Below, in pieces: positions 46,414 through 55,419 of a stretch of 64,000 bases of DNA. Positions within the stretch are counted from its first letter, which is position 1, and each line of letters opens with the position of its first letter. Made by a program: the position numbers and the translations under genes. The notes under the pieces were generated by a model. The model saw only the letters and a program-made list of their open reading frames with translations, was not told where the DNA came from and did no database searches. The stretch spans positions 2,204,001 through 2,268,000 of the forward strand of contig JADJLQ010000001.1 in the NCBI GenBank assembly GCA_016709995.1. Direction: 5' to 3'. Source of the stretch: Saprospiraceae bacterium. GTDB taxonomy: Bacteria; Bacteroidota; Bacteroidia; Chitinophagales; Saprospiraceae.

Positions 46414-47475
46414 ATGAGCAAACTTTCAAATGTCAAAGGACCGGCCATCTTTCTCGCACAGTTTATGGGAGATCAGGCTCCTTTCAACTCTTTGGACACT
46501 ATCTGCCAATGGGCTGCGGATCTTGGTTATATCGGCATCCAAATTCCCTCCTGGGATGGCAGGCTCATAGACCTTCCGACAGCGGCGACCAGCCAAACCT
46601 ATTGTGATGATCTAAAAGGTAAAGTAGCCGCTCACGGACTGCAAATCACCGAGCTCTCAACCCACCTCCAAGGTCAATTGGTCGCCGTCAATCCCGCCTA
46701 TGACGAACTTTTCGATGCCTTCGCACCTGATGAAGTGAAAGGCAATCCCAAAGCCCGCACAGCATGGGCGGTTAAAACATTAAAACAAGCTGCCCACGCC
46801 AGCAAGAACCTCGGGCTTAATGCCCATGCGACTTTCTCCGGGGCACTGATATGGCATACCGTATACCCCTGGCCACAGCGACCCAAAGGTCTAGTAGAAG
46901 CCGCTTTCAAAGAACTTGCTGCAAGATGGGTACCTATCCTCAATGAATTTGATGCCTGCGGCGTGGACCTGTGCTACGAAATACATCCTGGCGAAGACTT
47001 GCATGATGGCATCAGCTTTGAGCGCTTTTTGGCAGCTACCGGCCACCATAAAAGATGCAATATCCTCTATGATCCCAGTCACTTCGTACTCCAGCACCTC
47101 GACTATCTACAATACATCGATTTCTATCATCAACATATCAAGATGTTCCATGTCAAAGATGCTGAGCTTAATCCTACAGGTCGATCAGGCGTCTATGGCG
47201 GCTATGCTGATTGGGTAGACCGTGCAGGCAGATTCAGATCATTGGGCGACGGACAAGTAGATTTTATGGCGATCTTCTCCAAATTGGCTCAGTATGGCTA
47301 TGATGGTTGGGCGGTACTCGAATGGGAGTGCTGCATCAAAGACTCTGGCCAGGGAGCTGCCGAAGGCGCACCGTTCATCAGTGATCATATAATAAAAGTG
47401 ACTGAGCGGGCCTTTGACGACTTTGCAGGAGCAGGGGCTGATGATGCATTTAACTGGAGAGTAATGGGTCTGTGA
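46414..47475 (+). CDS. Sugar phosphate isomerase/epimerase (TIM barrel)
   Basis: A 353-residue xylose isomerase-like TIM barrel protein. Metal- and substrate-binding side chains are seen in LCYEIHPGEDLHD (Glu), LYDPSHFVLQ (Asp, His), FHVKDAE (His, Asp) and AVLEWECC (Glu). The N-terminus GPAIFLAQFMGDQAPFNSL lacks a signal peptide, so it is cytoplasmic. The exact sugar is unknown; the family acts on sugars or myo-inositol derivatives. The gene is single. Confidence 0.9.
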   Translation: MSKLSNVKGPAIFLAQFMGDQAPFNSLDTICQWAADLGYIGIQIPSWDGRLIDLPTAATSQTYCDDLKGKVAAHGLQITELSTHLQGQLVAVNPAYDELFDAFAPDEVKGNPKARTAWAVKTLKQAAHASKNLGLNAHATFSGALIWHTVYPWPQRPKGLVEAAFKELAARWVPILNEFDACGVDLCYEIHPGEDLHDGISFERFLAATGHHKRCNILYDPSHFVLQHLDYLQYIDFYHQHIKMFHVKDAELNPTGRSGVYGGYADWVDRAGRFRSLGDGQVDFMAIFSKLAQYGYDGWAVLEWECCIKDSGQGAAEGAPFISDHIIKVTERAFDDFAGAGADDAFNWRVMGL

Positions 47476-47603
47476 GGAAGTAGAAAGAAAAAGCAGGTTT
47501 TTCATAAAGTAAAATTTAAATGGCCGCCCTTAGACAATTGCTTAATACAGTTAAGCATTTTTTTGGAAGTAATAGGCTGTTTAAATGCTGACCTACACCA
47601 AAT

Positions 47604-47924
47604 ATGATTGCAGGTGATACTTTTGTAGAATTAGTACTGTCCTTTTCCGGTACAGAACAAAGACCACATTTCGATAGGTTAGGCTTTAGTATCATCGGGA
47701 AACGGATGTTTGCTACCTACCTGGCCAAAAACAATACCGCAAACATCTTTTTAACTAAAATAGAGCAAACAGTATTTTGTGAAATGGATCCCCAAAACAT
47801 CTATCCTGTGCCAAACAAATGGGGGGATAAAGGGGCAACTACTTTTGATCTGAATGGAGTATCACAGGAGATAGTGATGGAGGCACTGATTTCTGCGTAT
47901 CATGATGTGTTGAGAAAAAAATAA
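47604..47924 (+). CDS. MmcQ/YjbR family protein
   Basis: A 106-residue protein with the MmcQ/YjbR DNA-binding fold: FVELVLSFSGTEQRPHFDRLGFSIIGKRMFATYLAK, PNKWGDKGATTFDLNGVSQEIVMEALISAYHDV. The family is named for a possible DNA-binding surface, with function unproven. Length is close to the family. No operon partner. Confidence 0.85.
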   Translation: MIAGDTFVELVLSFSGTEQRPHFDRLGFSIIGKRMFATYLAKNNTANIFLTKIEQTVFCEMDPQNIYPVPNKWGDKGATTFDLNGVSQEIVMEALISAYHDVLRKK

Positions 47925-48013
47925 GATTTAACTCTTCAAGGCATACTTTTAGCGTAACATTTTAGCAAATCGCCAAAATAAACTCTGAAAAATTTAAACT
48001 TTTTACATAGAGA

Positions 48014-48805
48014 ATGGATCCTACGCTGACTTATCACCTACTGAATGGCGACGCATTAGCTGATAAATTAAACCAATCTTTTCCTCTCAATAATTTTATT
48101 ATCTGTAGAGAATGCCTGATGGATGGTGTGGTACAAGCACCCACTCTTGAAGCGTTCTGGATCAACCGCGCTGATTTTATTGCAGAAACCTTTCATCTTC
48201 CGCAGGCAGAATATTTTGAGAAGGTCGTAAAAGAACTGGACAAACTGGCCAGCATACCTGATCACGCAGAGGTATGCCTATGGTTTGAAAATGATTTGTT
48301 TTGCCAGGCCAATATGTGGTTCATGCTGTCAGTTCTTTCTACAAGACCCAATCTGAAAATATATAGAGTGTTCCCAATTATAAAAAACAAAGGAGACTTT
48401 TGGAAAGGATTTGGAGTAGACGATACTGAGACCTTGGTCCTCGCCTACTCGTCAAAGATATTGTTTCAACCTGATGACATTGACTTAGGCCAAAATCTCT
48501 GGAAGGCATTTAGAAATGGGGACTTATCAAAACTGAAATCTATTTCTCCTACTCCTTCACCTTGTTTTGAGCTATTAGAAGAAGTCTGCCAGGCCCATAT
48601 TGATCGATTTCCCGTTGGCAACGATTTGCCCAGGCCGGAAAAAATATTGCAAGGTATTATTAAATCCAAGCCAAATGACTTCTATCAAACATTTAATGCA
48701 TTCTCTGCCATGGCAGGAATTTATGGTTTTGGTGATACCCAGGTAAAAAGGATGTATGACCAACTAATCATTGAAGCCAAAATTTCAGAACGTGATGCAA
48801 AGTGA
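48014..48805 (+). CDS. DUF1835 family protein
   Basis: A 263-residue protein with the DUF1835 start: YHLLNGDALADKLN, VICRECLMDG-like IICRECLMDGVV, and EVCLWFENDLFCQANMWFML. The second half is DUF3658-like helical (WKAFRNGDLSKLKSI). Function is unknown; the family is common in Bacillota and Bacteroidota. No signal peptide. Alone. Confidence 0.8.
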   Translation: MDPTLTYHLLNGDALADKLNQSFPLNNFIICRECLMDGVVQAPTLEAFWINRADFIAETFHLPQAEYFEKVVKELDKLASIPDHAEVCLWFENDLFCQANMWFMLSVLSTRPNLKIYRVFPIIKNKGDFWKGFGVDDTETLVLAYSSKILFQPDDIDLGQNLWKAFRNGDLSKLKSISPTPSPCFELLEEVCQAHIDRFPVGNDLPRPEKILQGIIKSKPNDFYQTFNAFSAMAGIYGFGDTQVKRMYDQLIIEAKISERDAK

Positions 48806-48955
48806 TAAAAGTGGCAAATGATTTAATACAAATCAAACTATACCCAGGCAACCCTTATTTGCCTAGCGCGCTTTCTATGCTACACATCTCCAGTCCTTCT
48901 GAGTAGATGAGAGTAAATCCAGATAATATTAGACCAAAAAGTCATATATTTATCG

Positions 48956-48971
48956 TAATATTGCAATATTA
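48956..48971. promoter_or_regulatory. ArsR-type operator (perfect 16-bp palindrome)
   Basis: TAATATTGCAATATTA is its own reverse complement and ends 10 bases before the ArsR gene start, the position of an autoregulatory operator. Confidence 0.75.
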
Positions 48972-48981
48972 AATTAAAGTA

Positions 48982-49314
48982 ATGGGGGCAACCAAGACTG
49001 ATCATTTTACAGACAAACAAAACAGTATCGCCAATCTTGCTAAAGCGCTTGGTCACCCCGCCAGAGTCGCTATCATCGAATACCTGCTCTCGGTCGATAC
49101 CTGTATCTGTGGCGATATCGTCAATAAATTGCCATTGGCACAACCTACTGTGTCTCAGCACTTAAAAGAACTAAAAAATGCTGGACTCATCAAAGGAAAT
49201 ATTGAAGGAAATGCTATCTGCTATTGTTTAGACGAAAAAGTGTTTGAAAAATTGAATAGTTATTTTTTAAAGGTCTCCGCCAAAATTGAAAAGAAAAAAA
49301 ATATTCCTTGTTAA
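48982..49314 (+). CDS. ArsR family metal-sensing repressor
   Basis: A 110-residue winged-helix repressor. The DNA-binding helix reads LAQPTVSQHLKELKNAGLIKG, and the metal site is D-T-C41-I-C43-G-D, the ArsR-like CxC pair at helix alpha-3 that senses As(III) or Sb(III). It autoregulates, as suggested by the palindrome 10 bases before its ATG. It heads an operon with DUF6428, MFS and FMN reductase genes, an arsenic-resistance-like set, though no arsenite efflux pump or arsenate reductase is present. Confidence 0.9.
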   Translation: MGATKTDHFTDKQNSIANLAKALGHPARVAIIEYLLSVDTCICGDIVNKLPLAQPTVSQHLKELKNAGLIKGNIEGNAICYCLDEKVFEKLNSYFLKVSAKIEKKKNIPC

Positions 49315-49334
49315 ATATCACTTAACCCAATCTT

Positions 49335-49805
49335 ATGAAACTATCAGAAATAAAACATCATTTGAGCACAGCTGAATCTGTAAATTTTAGATTAGCCCAT
49401 GGCGAGTATGTTCCAGAACATTTCCATGTGACCGAAATAGGCCTGGTGACAAAACATTTTATAGATTGCGGCGGAACTATAAGACTTGAAAAAGTAGTCA
49501 ACTTCCAACTTTGGGATGCCAACGATTATGACCATCGGTTAAAACCCGGCAAATTGCTGAATATTATAGCACTCTCTGAACAAGCCCTTGAGATCGATGA
49601 CCTGGAAATCGAAGTGGAATATCAAACAGATACCATTGGAAAATATGGATTGGAATATAATGGTAAAGATTTTGAGCTCATATCAAAACAAACTGCCTGT
49701 TTGGCGGATGACCATTGTGGCATACCAGTCAAAACTTCTCAAAGCCAATTTGTTGAATTACAGACGCTATCCCCCGGATGCACACCTGGAGCCGGATGTT
49801 GCTAA
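49335..49805 (+). CDS. DUF6428 family protein (ArsR-linked)
   Basis: A 156-residue soluble protein of DUF6428, found beside ArsR in Bacteroidota arsenic loci. Features: HFHVTEIGLVTKHFIDCGGTIR, WDANDYDHRLKPGKLL, a Cys-rich end (CLADDHCGIPV and CTPGAGCC). The Cys pairs may bind thiophilic metals. It starts 20 bases after the ArsR stop. Function is not shown. Confidence 0.8.
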   Translation: MKLSEIKHHLSTAESVNFRLAHGEYVPEHFHVTEIGLVTKHFIDCGGTIRLEKVVNFQLWDANDYDHRLKPGKLLNIIALSEQALEIDDLEIEVEYQTDTIGKYGLEYNGKDFELISKQTACLADDHCGIPVKTSQSQFVELQTLSPGCTPGAGCC

Positions 49806-49900
49806 GCAAAAATATATTTAGCGCTTCATTCCAACTATTGCTGTTTGGAAAAGGCCAGGCACCAGATCAGTAACTGGCTTATTCAACATATATAACTCGG

Positions 49901-51118
49901 GTGAGCACAGATCCTATCAAGCTTGGTCTAAAAGAAAACTGGCCACAATTCACCATCCTGGTGATCATCAATGCCTTTGTAGGAGGCATGATAGGGATGG
50001 AGCGGACGATTATCCCTCAATTTGCCACTATCGAATTTGGAGTGGCTTCTAAGACTGCCCTATTGTCTTTCATCACTGCTTTTGGCTTGACCAAAGCAAT
50101 TACAAACTATTTCACGGGACGACTGGCCAATCGATTTGGTAGAAAAAATATGTTAGTATCAGGTTGGCTGGTAGCTATACCGATTCCTTTTATATTAATT
50201 TATGCCAACCATTGGAACTGGGTTATACTCGCCAATATACTTTTGGGCATAAGTCAGGGCCTTACGTGGAGTAGTACTGTGCTGATGAAAATCGACCTGG
50301 TTGGTGAAAAAGACAGGGGACTTGCCATGGGACTCAATGAATTCTCCGGTTATGTCGCAGTAGGGTTGGTGGCATTTCTGTCTGGGTGGATCGCTGACAA
50401 ATATGGCATCACCCCTTATCCTTTTTATATAGGCATTTTTATTTCTATGGCTGGGTTGCTACTTACGTTAATATTGGTGAAAGATACCCGGGCATTTGTG
50501 CAACATGAGAGCTTAACTGACCATACCGGGCCATTACAAAATATTTTTATAGAGACCAGTTTCAAGAACAAAACTTTGAGTGCAGTCACACAAGCAGGCT
50601 TGGTCAATAATTTAAACGATGGCATGATCTGGGGATTGCTGCCAGTATTATTATTGTCGCTCCACTTCAATACCAAAGACATTGGAATCCTAGCAGCTAT
50701 CTATCCTACCATTTGGGGCATCGGACAACTTTTTACAGGTAAAATGTCAGATATCTATTCAAAAAAACGAATGTTGTTCATAGGTATGCTGTTGCAAGGC
50801 CTGGCCATTTTAATGATTCCCCAGACCACCTCTTTTATCGGACTCGGTAGTATATCGACTGCACTGGGTCTGGGGACAGCGCTTGTTTACCCTACATTTT
50901 TATCGGCCATTGCTCAAGCTACCAGCCCCATACAGCGTGCCGAAAGCATAGGCATCTTTAGATTATGGAGAGACCTGGGCTATGCGATTGGAGCCATCAT
51001 CTCGGGTGTGACGGCTGATTTATTAGGAATTGAGTATGCCATTTATCTGATCGGCGGACTCACGCTGGTATCAGCTTTGGTCATAAAATCGCGTATGCCT
51101 GCTACTCCGCCAGGATAG
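49901..51118 (+). CDS. MFS transporter of the ArsR operon
   Basis: A 405-residue 12-helix major facilitator from a GTG start. The A-loop is TGRLANRFGRKNMLV; later FSGYVAVGLVAFLSGWIADKYG and the second-half loop GKMSDIYSKKRMLF. It probably exports a drug or an arsenical. The specific substrate cannot be given; its position in an ArsR operon suggests a toxic-oxyanion or organoarsenical role. Confidence 0.85.
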   Translation: MSTDPIKLGLKENWPQFTILVIINAFVGGMIGMERTIIPQFATIEFGVASKTALLSFITAFGLTKAITNYFTGRLANRFGRKNMLVSGWLVAIPIPFILIYANHWNWVILANILLGISQGLTWSSTVLMKIDLVGEKDRGLAMGLNEFSGYVAVGLVAFLSGWIADKYGITPYPFYIGIFISMAGLLLTLILVKDTRAFVQHESLTDHTGPLQNIFIETSFKNKTLSAVTQAGLVNNLNDGMIWGLLPVLLLSLHFNTKDIGILAAIYPTIWGIGQLFTGKMSDIYSKKRMLFIGMLLQGLAILMIPQTTSFIGLGSISTALGLGTALVYPTFLSAIAQATSPIQRAESIGIFRLWRDLGYAIGAIISGVTADLLGIEYAIYLIGGLTLVSALVIKSRMPATPPG

Positions 51119-51250
51119 ACTTATCGGCTCCACAACGAAATAAAAAAAGCAGAAGTCATTAAACAACCTGACCTCGTTATTTGTTTACATTGTCCTCAAT
51201 GGGCTTAAGCTTGCTGCTAAATACAATGAAATAAATTAAATTATCAAACT

Positions 51251-51916
51251 ATGAATGATTCAATGCAGATGACCTCGCCTCCACAACCTTTACGATATCT
51301 CGTTTTCTCTGCTTCTTTACGCGAAGATTCACTCAATACCCGCCTGGCCAAATTAGCAGCCGGTGTCATCACCAAAAATGGTGGAATCGTAGATTATGCC
51401 ACTATGAGTGAGTTTGACAGCCCATCCTTCAATCAAGATTTGGAGGTAAAAGGCATCTATCCGGATCAGGCTGAACGGTTTCGTCAAAGGATAGAGTCCA
51501 ATGATGCTTTTATCATATCATCTCCTGAATACAATGGATCCCTACCTGGAGTGCTCAAAAATGCAATTGATTGGGTATCAAGGGTCAGACCTCAGCCATT
51601 CAATGAAAAAAATGCCCTCTTAATGTCGGCTTCTCCTTCGATGGCAGGTGGCAATCGGGCGCTCTGGTCACTTAGAATGCCATTGGAACACCTCGGTACC
51701 AGGGTGTTTCCCAATATGTTTTCCTTGGCGATGGCTCACAAAGCCTTCTCTCCGGAAGGCAATATCGCAGACGAAACCCTACAAAAACGATTTGAAGAAA
51801 ACCTGGTGGCCTTTATGAGCCTGGTAGAATCATCAAAACACTATCCTTGTATCAAAAAGGCCTGGATAGAGTTTATGGGTGAGAAAACTGATCTGATGGC
51901 GGAAAGGACTAACTAG
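51251..51916 (+). CDS. NAD(P)H-dependent FMN reductase
   Basis: A 221-residue flavodoxin-fold reductase. FMN-phosphate loop FSASLREDSLNTRLAKL, FIISSPEYNGSLPGVLKNAIDWVSR (flavin ring and dimer region) and SASPSMAGGNRALWSLRMPLEHLG are the family's sites. ArsH proteins are close relatives, so a role in oxidising organoarsenicals or as a detoxifying reductase is plausible in this locus. It is 132 bases after the MFS gene, so it may or may not share the operon. Confidence 0.85.
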   Translation: MNDSMQMTSPPQPLRYLVFSASLREDSLNTRLAKLAAGVITKNGGIVDYATMSEFDSPSFNQDLEVKGIYPDQAERFRQRIESNDAFIISSPEYNGSLPGVLKNAIDWVSRVRPQPFNEKNALLMSASPSMAGGNRALWSLRMPLEHLGTRVFPNMFSLAMAHKAFSPEGNIADETLQKRFEENLVAFMSLVESSKHYPCIKKAWIEFMGEKTDLMAERTN

Positions 51917-51980
51917 ATTTGGTTTCAATTTTTATAAACCTTAGTTGCGAATAAAAACTGCCTATCCTGCTCCCGTCAGA

Positions 51981-52211
51981 CTACGATTGACTTTTCACCG
52001 GCAGGACCCAGCGTCTCCAAGCATACCATATCAATGCCATCCAAGGTAATCCATGCATCATTAAATCTCCCCAGTCGAGCCATTGCATGCCATGAGCTCC
52101 ACCCAGGACCCATCTCAACTTTCCCCAGACATGAGGTTCTGGAAAAAACGGTGCCAACCCCAGGGTGGCACAGGCCAGGAGAATAATCTTAATATCTGGC
52201 AGTTTTATCAT
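51981..52211 (-). CDS. Small membrane protein
   Basis: A 76-residue protein with two hydrophobic helices (IKIILLACATLGLAPFF and MMHGLPWMALIWYAW). It resembles short proteins sometimes labelled RND transporter accessory, with the conserved LGLAPF-PEPH- signature. No function can be assigned. It is transcribed leftward and is followed, at its 5' side, by the DinB gene on the same strand. Confidence 0.65.
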   Translation of the reverse strand: MIKLPDIKIILLACATLGLAPFFPEPHVWGKLRWVLGGAHGMQWLDWGDLMMHGLPWMALIWYAWRRWVLPVKSQS

Positions 52212-52263
52212 GATTAAATATAGAATAAAAGACTCATCCTGCTACATATCAGAACATGGCATA

Positions 52264-52788
52264 TCAAACTTTCACCCCATAATTATCCTTCAAACCCTTG
52301 ATATGATGGCGCTCATGCCCGGCTATCAAAAATGCAAATGCACGAACACTGATCACATTGTTGGCAGCTTTTCCGGTTCGATCTAAAGCTTCTGCAGGCA
52401 GATTTTCAAATAAGGTGATACTCGCATTTCTAACTGCTTCGTATTCTTGTATAATGCCCGCTATCGTCCGGTCATTGGCCCTGGAAGGAAGGATATAGTC
52501 ATCCTGTTCAAACCCGGGCAAAGGAGTCTCATCCGCACGACCAAATCTCAAAGCCCGGTAGGCAAATATTCTTTCGGTGTCCATCACATGCACCCATACT
52601 TCCTTGATCGTCCATTTGCCATCCGCATACCGATGATCCCACTGGTCTAGAGAAAGTGAAAGCATCATGTCCCGGGTATCTGTTTTTAACATTTTTAATA
52701 CTTCCACGGGGTCTGATTCAGGTACCTGGCTGACATATCGTTCAAAATATCCTGCCATTTCATCCTTGTTTGGTCTACGCCATTTCAT
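52264..52788 (-). CDS. DinB family protein
   Basis: A 174-residue four-helix protein. The metal triad of His residues lies in WVHVMDTER and GHERHHIKG, the DinB signature. Members include thiol-dependent hydrolases or transferases. It shares the leftward direction with the small membrane gene. The 43-base gap to the rightward TPR gene makes a divergent promoter. Confidence 0.85.
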   Translation of the reverse strand: MKWRRPNKDEMAGYFERYVSQVPESDPVEVLKMLKTDTRDMMLSLSLDQWDHRYADGKWTIKEVWVHVMDTERIFAYRALRFGRADETPLPGFEQDDYILPSRANDRTIAGIIQEYEAVRNASITLFENLPAEALDRTGKAANNVISVRAFAFLIAGHERHHIKGLKDNYGVKV

Positions 52789-52831
52789 AATTCTTAGTTT
52801 TTGTTGCTGCTAAATTGCAGACCTTTGTCCA

Positions 52832-53815
52832 ATGTTTGGGTATAGACATTTATTTTTTTTGTTAATTCTGGTTCAACTGGCTTGTAAATCAAATAATTCC
52901 ATTCAAAAAGAAGTCACCCCACAACTTGAATACTTCAATCAACTCATTGAACAGTCCCCTTTTGTGGATAGCTTATATTTTGCGAGGGCTACGTATTACT
53001 ACGCTCAAAATAGCTATGACGAAGCGATCAAAGATCTTAGCTATGCTATTCGCCTGGATTCCTTGCAGGCAAGATATTTCCATTTGTTGGCAGATTGTTA
53101 TATGGAGCAAGGCAATTCTTATGAGGGGCTGTCTACGATGGTCAAAGCCGGCATATTGTTTCCAACGCGCATCCCTACCCTGCTTAAATTGAGCGAATAT
53201 CAAAATCTTCTCAAACAGGAATCCAAATCTCTCGCCACGATCAATCGTATTTTGACATTCAATCCTTTGGAGTCAGAGGCTCATTTTATGGCCGGCATCA
53301 ATTATCGGGACCTGGGGGATACGGCACAGGCGATCACAAGCTTTAAAAAAGCAACCTCCTACGACGATCACCTCATAGATGCCTGGATCATACTCAGTCA
53401 ATTAGTACAATTTACAGATCCGGTATATGCCAGGCAATGTATAGAAAACGCCCTGAGGGTCGACTCTACCAATACCCAGACACTCCACAGCTATGCTGAG
53501 TTTTTTCATGAGTCCGATCCGCTCCTGGCGCTATCCACCTATCACAAAATCATCCTGCTGGATCCTGCTTACAAAGACGCTTTTCTCAACAGTGGTATTT
53601 TGTATTTTTCCATCGACAGTTTTGCTCAGGCGTTGCAACATTTTGATATTGCCTGCCATCAAAGCCCGACCGAGCCGACCTATTATTATTATCGCGGTAT
53701 AGCCAAAGAGGCTATCAATGACATCGAAGGTGCCCGATCCGATTATAATCAGGCCTTGCAACTGGATGCGAATTATACCGAAGCTAAAAAGGCTTTAGAA
53801 AAGCTCGGCCAATAG
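52832..53815 (+). CDS. TPR-repeat lipoprotein
   Basis: A 327-residue lipoprotein: signal peptide with lipobox LVQLAC-KS, then seven to eight TPR motifs (YFARATYYYAQNSYDEAIKDLSYAIRLDS, YFHLLADCYMEQGNSYEGL, AHFMAGINYRDLGDTAQAITSFKKA, YYYRGIAKEAINDIEGARSDYNQALQLD). It is likely a periplasmic scaffold. Followed at 56 bases by the TlpA-like gene, with its own promoter. Confidence 0.85.
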   Translation: MFGYRHLFFLLILVQLACKSNNSIQKEVTPQLEYFNQLIEQSPFVDSLYFARATYYYAQNSYDEAIKDLSYAIRLDSLQARYFHLLADCYMEQGNSYEGLSTMVKAGILFPTRIPTLLKLSEYQNLLKQESKSLATINRILTFNPLESEAHFMAGINYRDLGDTAQAITSFKKATSYDDHLIDAWIILSQLVQFTDPVYARQCIENALRVDSTNTQTLHSYAEFFHESDPLLALSTYHKIILLDPAYKDAFLNSGILYFSIDSFAQALQHFDIACHQSPTEPTYYYYRGIAKEAINDIEGARSDYNQALQLDANYTEAKKALEKLGQ

Positions 53816-53844
53816 ATGGCCCTCCTCTGCTCAGGAATTGTCCT

Positions 53845-53852
53845 TAACTTTG
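53845..53852 (+). promoter_or_regulatory. TAACTTTG, -7 element of the TlpA-like gene
   Basis: TAnnTTTG match, 19 bases before the ATG at 53872. Confidence 0.45.
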
Positions 53853-53871
53853 GGCTAAATTCTTTTCTACT

Positions 53872-54456
53872 ATGCGTTTAATGTTTCTTTTGGTTGTGGC
53901 CGTTTTTTGCAATTGCAAGTCTAAGGAAAATCCTAATTTGACATCGATCGGGAATACGGCAGATCTTACAGTAACCTTGACTTCTCCAATGGAGCCACAG
54001 CAAAACCCCACTACTGAATATCCTTACGCAGTCACGGTCAAAGATGACCAAAACAAGGCGCATAGCACAGACCATATTTTGCCCCAACCCGATAAACCAA
54101 CCGTGATGATGTTTTGGCTGACTACCTGCAATCCTTGTGCAAGAGAATTAAAATCAATCACACAGCATTTTGACCAATGGCAACAAACAGTGCCTTTTCA
54201 CCTGGTAGCCATGTCAGAAGATCGGGAAGAAAATTACCCTGCTTTTGTCGAAAGAATAGCCAATGAAAAATGGCCTTTCGCCGCTTACTGGGATTTTAGC
54301 CGCCAGTTTAAAAGCCTGATGCCTGGCAGCCTGAATGGCTTACCACAAACATTTATTTTTGACAAACACGGCAAAATGACCTGGTCCAAACGTGGCTTTC
54401 TTCCTGGTGATGAAGCTATGCTTTTCGAACAAATTAAAGAAGCAGCTAAGTCCTGA
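53872..54456 (+). CDS. TlpA-like thioredoxin-fold lipoprotein
   Basis: A 194-residue protein with lipobox (VFCNC-KS) and a thioredoxin domain with the redox centre CNPC in MFWLTTCNPCAREL, then GLPQTFIFDKHGKM with the cis-Pro. The C-terminal helix (DEAMLFEQIKEAA) completes the fold. As an anchored TlpA/ResA type it would reduce disulfides in the periplasm. The partner protein is not visible nearby. Confidence 0.87.
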   Translation: MRLMFLLVVAVFCNCKSKENPNLTSIGNTADLTVTLTSPMEPQQNPTTEYPYAVTVKDDQNKAHSTDHILPQPDKPTVMMFWLTTCNPCARELKSITQHFDQWQQTVPFHLVAMSEDREENYPAFVERIANEKWPFAAYWDFSRQFKSLMPGSLNGLPQTFIFDKHGKMTWSKRGFLPGDEAMLFEQIKEAAKS

Positions 54457-54511
54457 TCATAAAAAATGTTAACTTAGTGCATGTTGTTTTAATCATTCAA
54501 AAACTAATAAT

Positions 54512-54712
54512 ATGGCAGTCCTTAAAGTAATCGAAGTGCTCTCCAGCTCCAATAAGAGCTTTGAAGATGCGATTGAAAAAGCAATCAAAAAAGCTGACAA
54601 ATCCCTAAAAAATATTCGCTCCGCCAATGTACATAACATGAGCGTTTCGGTAGACGGTGGAAAGATAAAAGAATATCGGGTCAATATTAAAATCACCTTT
54701 GAACTTACTTAA
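54512..54712 (+). CDS. Dodecin family protein, copy 1
   Basis: A 66-residue dodecin (flavin-binding dodecamer). The sequence follows the family: VIEVLSSSNKSFEDAIEKAIKKADKSLKNIR...GKIKEYRVNIKITFEL. The position where archaeal dodecin has the flavin-stacking Trp reads R-S-A here, as in the RSxxV-type dodecins, so the cofactor or binding mode may differ. It is 3 bases from copy 2. Confidence 0.9.
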   Translation: MAVLKVIEVLSSSNKSFEDAIEKAIKKADKSLKNIRSANVHNMSVSVDGGKIKEYRVNIKITFELT

Positions 54713-54715
54713 ATT

Positions 54716-54916
54716 ATGGCTACAGTAAAAGTTATCGAGATACTTTCGAGCTCACCCAAATCATGGTCAGATGCTACCGATCAGGCTATTAAAAAAGCCA
54801 GTAAATCTATAAGAGATATTCGTTCTGCCAATGTGGAAAACATGAGTGTCACCGTCGAAAATGGCAAAATCAAAGAATATCGGGTCAATTTGAAATTGAC
54901 TTTTGGTCTGGAGTAA
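54716..54916 (+). CDS. Dodecin family protein, copy 2
   Basis: A 66-residue protein nearly identical in layout to copy 1 (VIEILSSSPKSWSDATDQAIKKASKSIRDIRSAN...GKIKEYRVNLKLTF). A tandem duplication with 3 bases between; residue differences in the helix suggest mixed or alternative oligomers. The RSA replacing Trp is shared, so the change preceded the duplication. Confidence 0.9.
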   Translation: MATVKVIEILSSSPKSWSDATDQAIKKASKSIRDIRSANVENMSVTVENGKIKEYRVNLKLTFGLE

Positions 54917-54936
54917 TAGTCAACAATAACTCAGCC

Positions 54937-55416
54937 TTACTTTTTTGTTTGTTTGATCAGTCGTTGATCCAGATTCAGTGTACGGATATTGCTAATATTG
55001 ACTTCTTTCATCAATGGGTGCATCGGGTTAATGATATAATTATACTCTTCAGGCATGATGGCAGAGGGGACCTGGAGCAACAAAGTCAGGTTTTCCATAA
55101 GGAACTGGTCACCCAGTTTTTGAGTGAGTGATTGATTTTCGGGCTGCATCCATAAAGCAGGGAGATCTTTTGTTTCCAATTTGGTCATGCTCTTGGAAGC
55201 CTGAACAGATAAACTTAAGATGGCCATTTCGTAGACGCGTTCCTGCAGACTATTTAAATCCAAATGAACCAACACCTCTAACAAGGCGAGCGAACGATAT
55301 GAAGCAGCGTAAATGGCACGGTGGCCTTCACTATTCCAGCGACCTCCATACAATCGGGCACCTGTGCCAGTCAAATCCCTGGCATACTGCGCCTGGGCTA
55401 TTCTAAAGCACTCCAT
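54937..55416 (-). CDS. RES domain toxin
   Basis: A 159-residue RES-family toxin, which degrades NAD+ in cells. The family residues are FRIAQAQYARDLTGTGARLYGGRWNSEGHRAIYAA and SLALLEVLVH (Arg, Tyr, Glu). The gene is 3 bases after the antitoxin gene, the usual order with antitoxin first. Toxin length is normal. Confidence 0.88.
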   Translation of the reverse strand: MECFRIAQAQYARDLTGTGARLYGGRWNSEGHRAIYAASYRSLALLEVLVHLDLNSLQERVYEMAILSLSVQASKSMTKLETKDLPALWMQPENQSLTQKLGDQFLMENLTLLLQVPSAIMPEEYNYIINPMHPLMKEVNISNIRTLNLDQRLIKQTKK

Positions 55417-55419
55417 ATA

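Noticed and set aside
46299..46607. 102-residue frame upstream of the sugar isomerase
   Set aside because: It overlaps the isomerase start in another frame and has no independent coding features.
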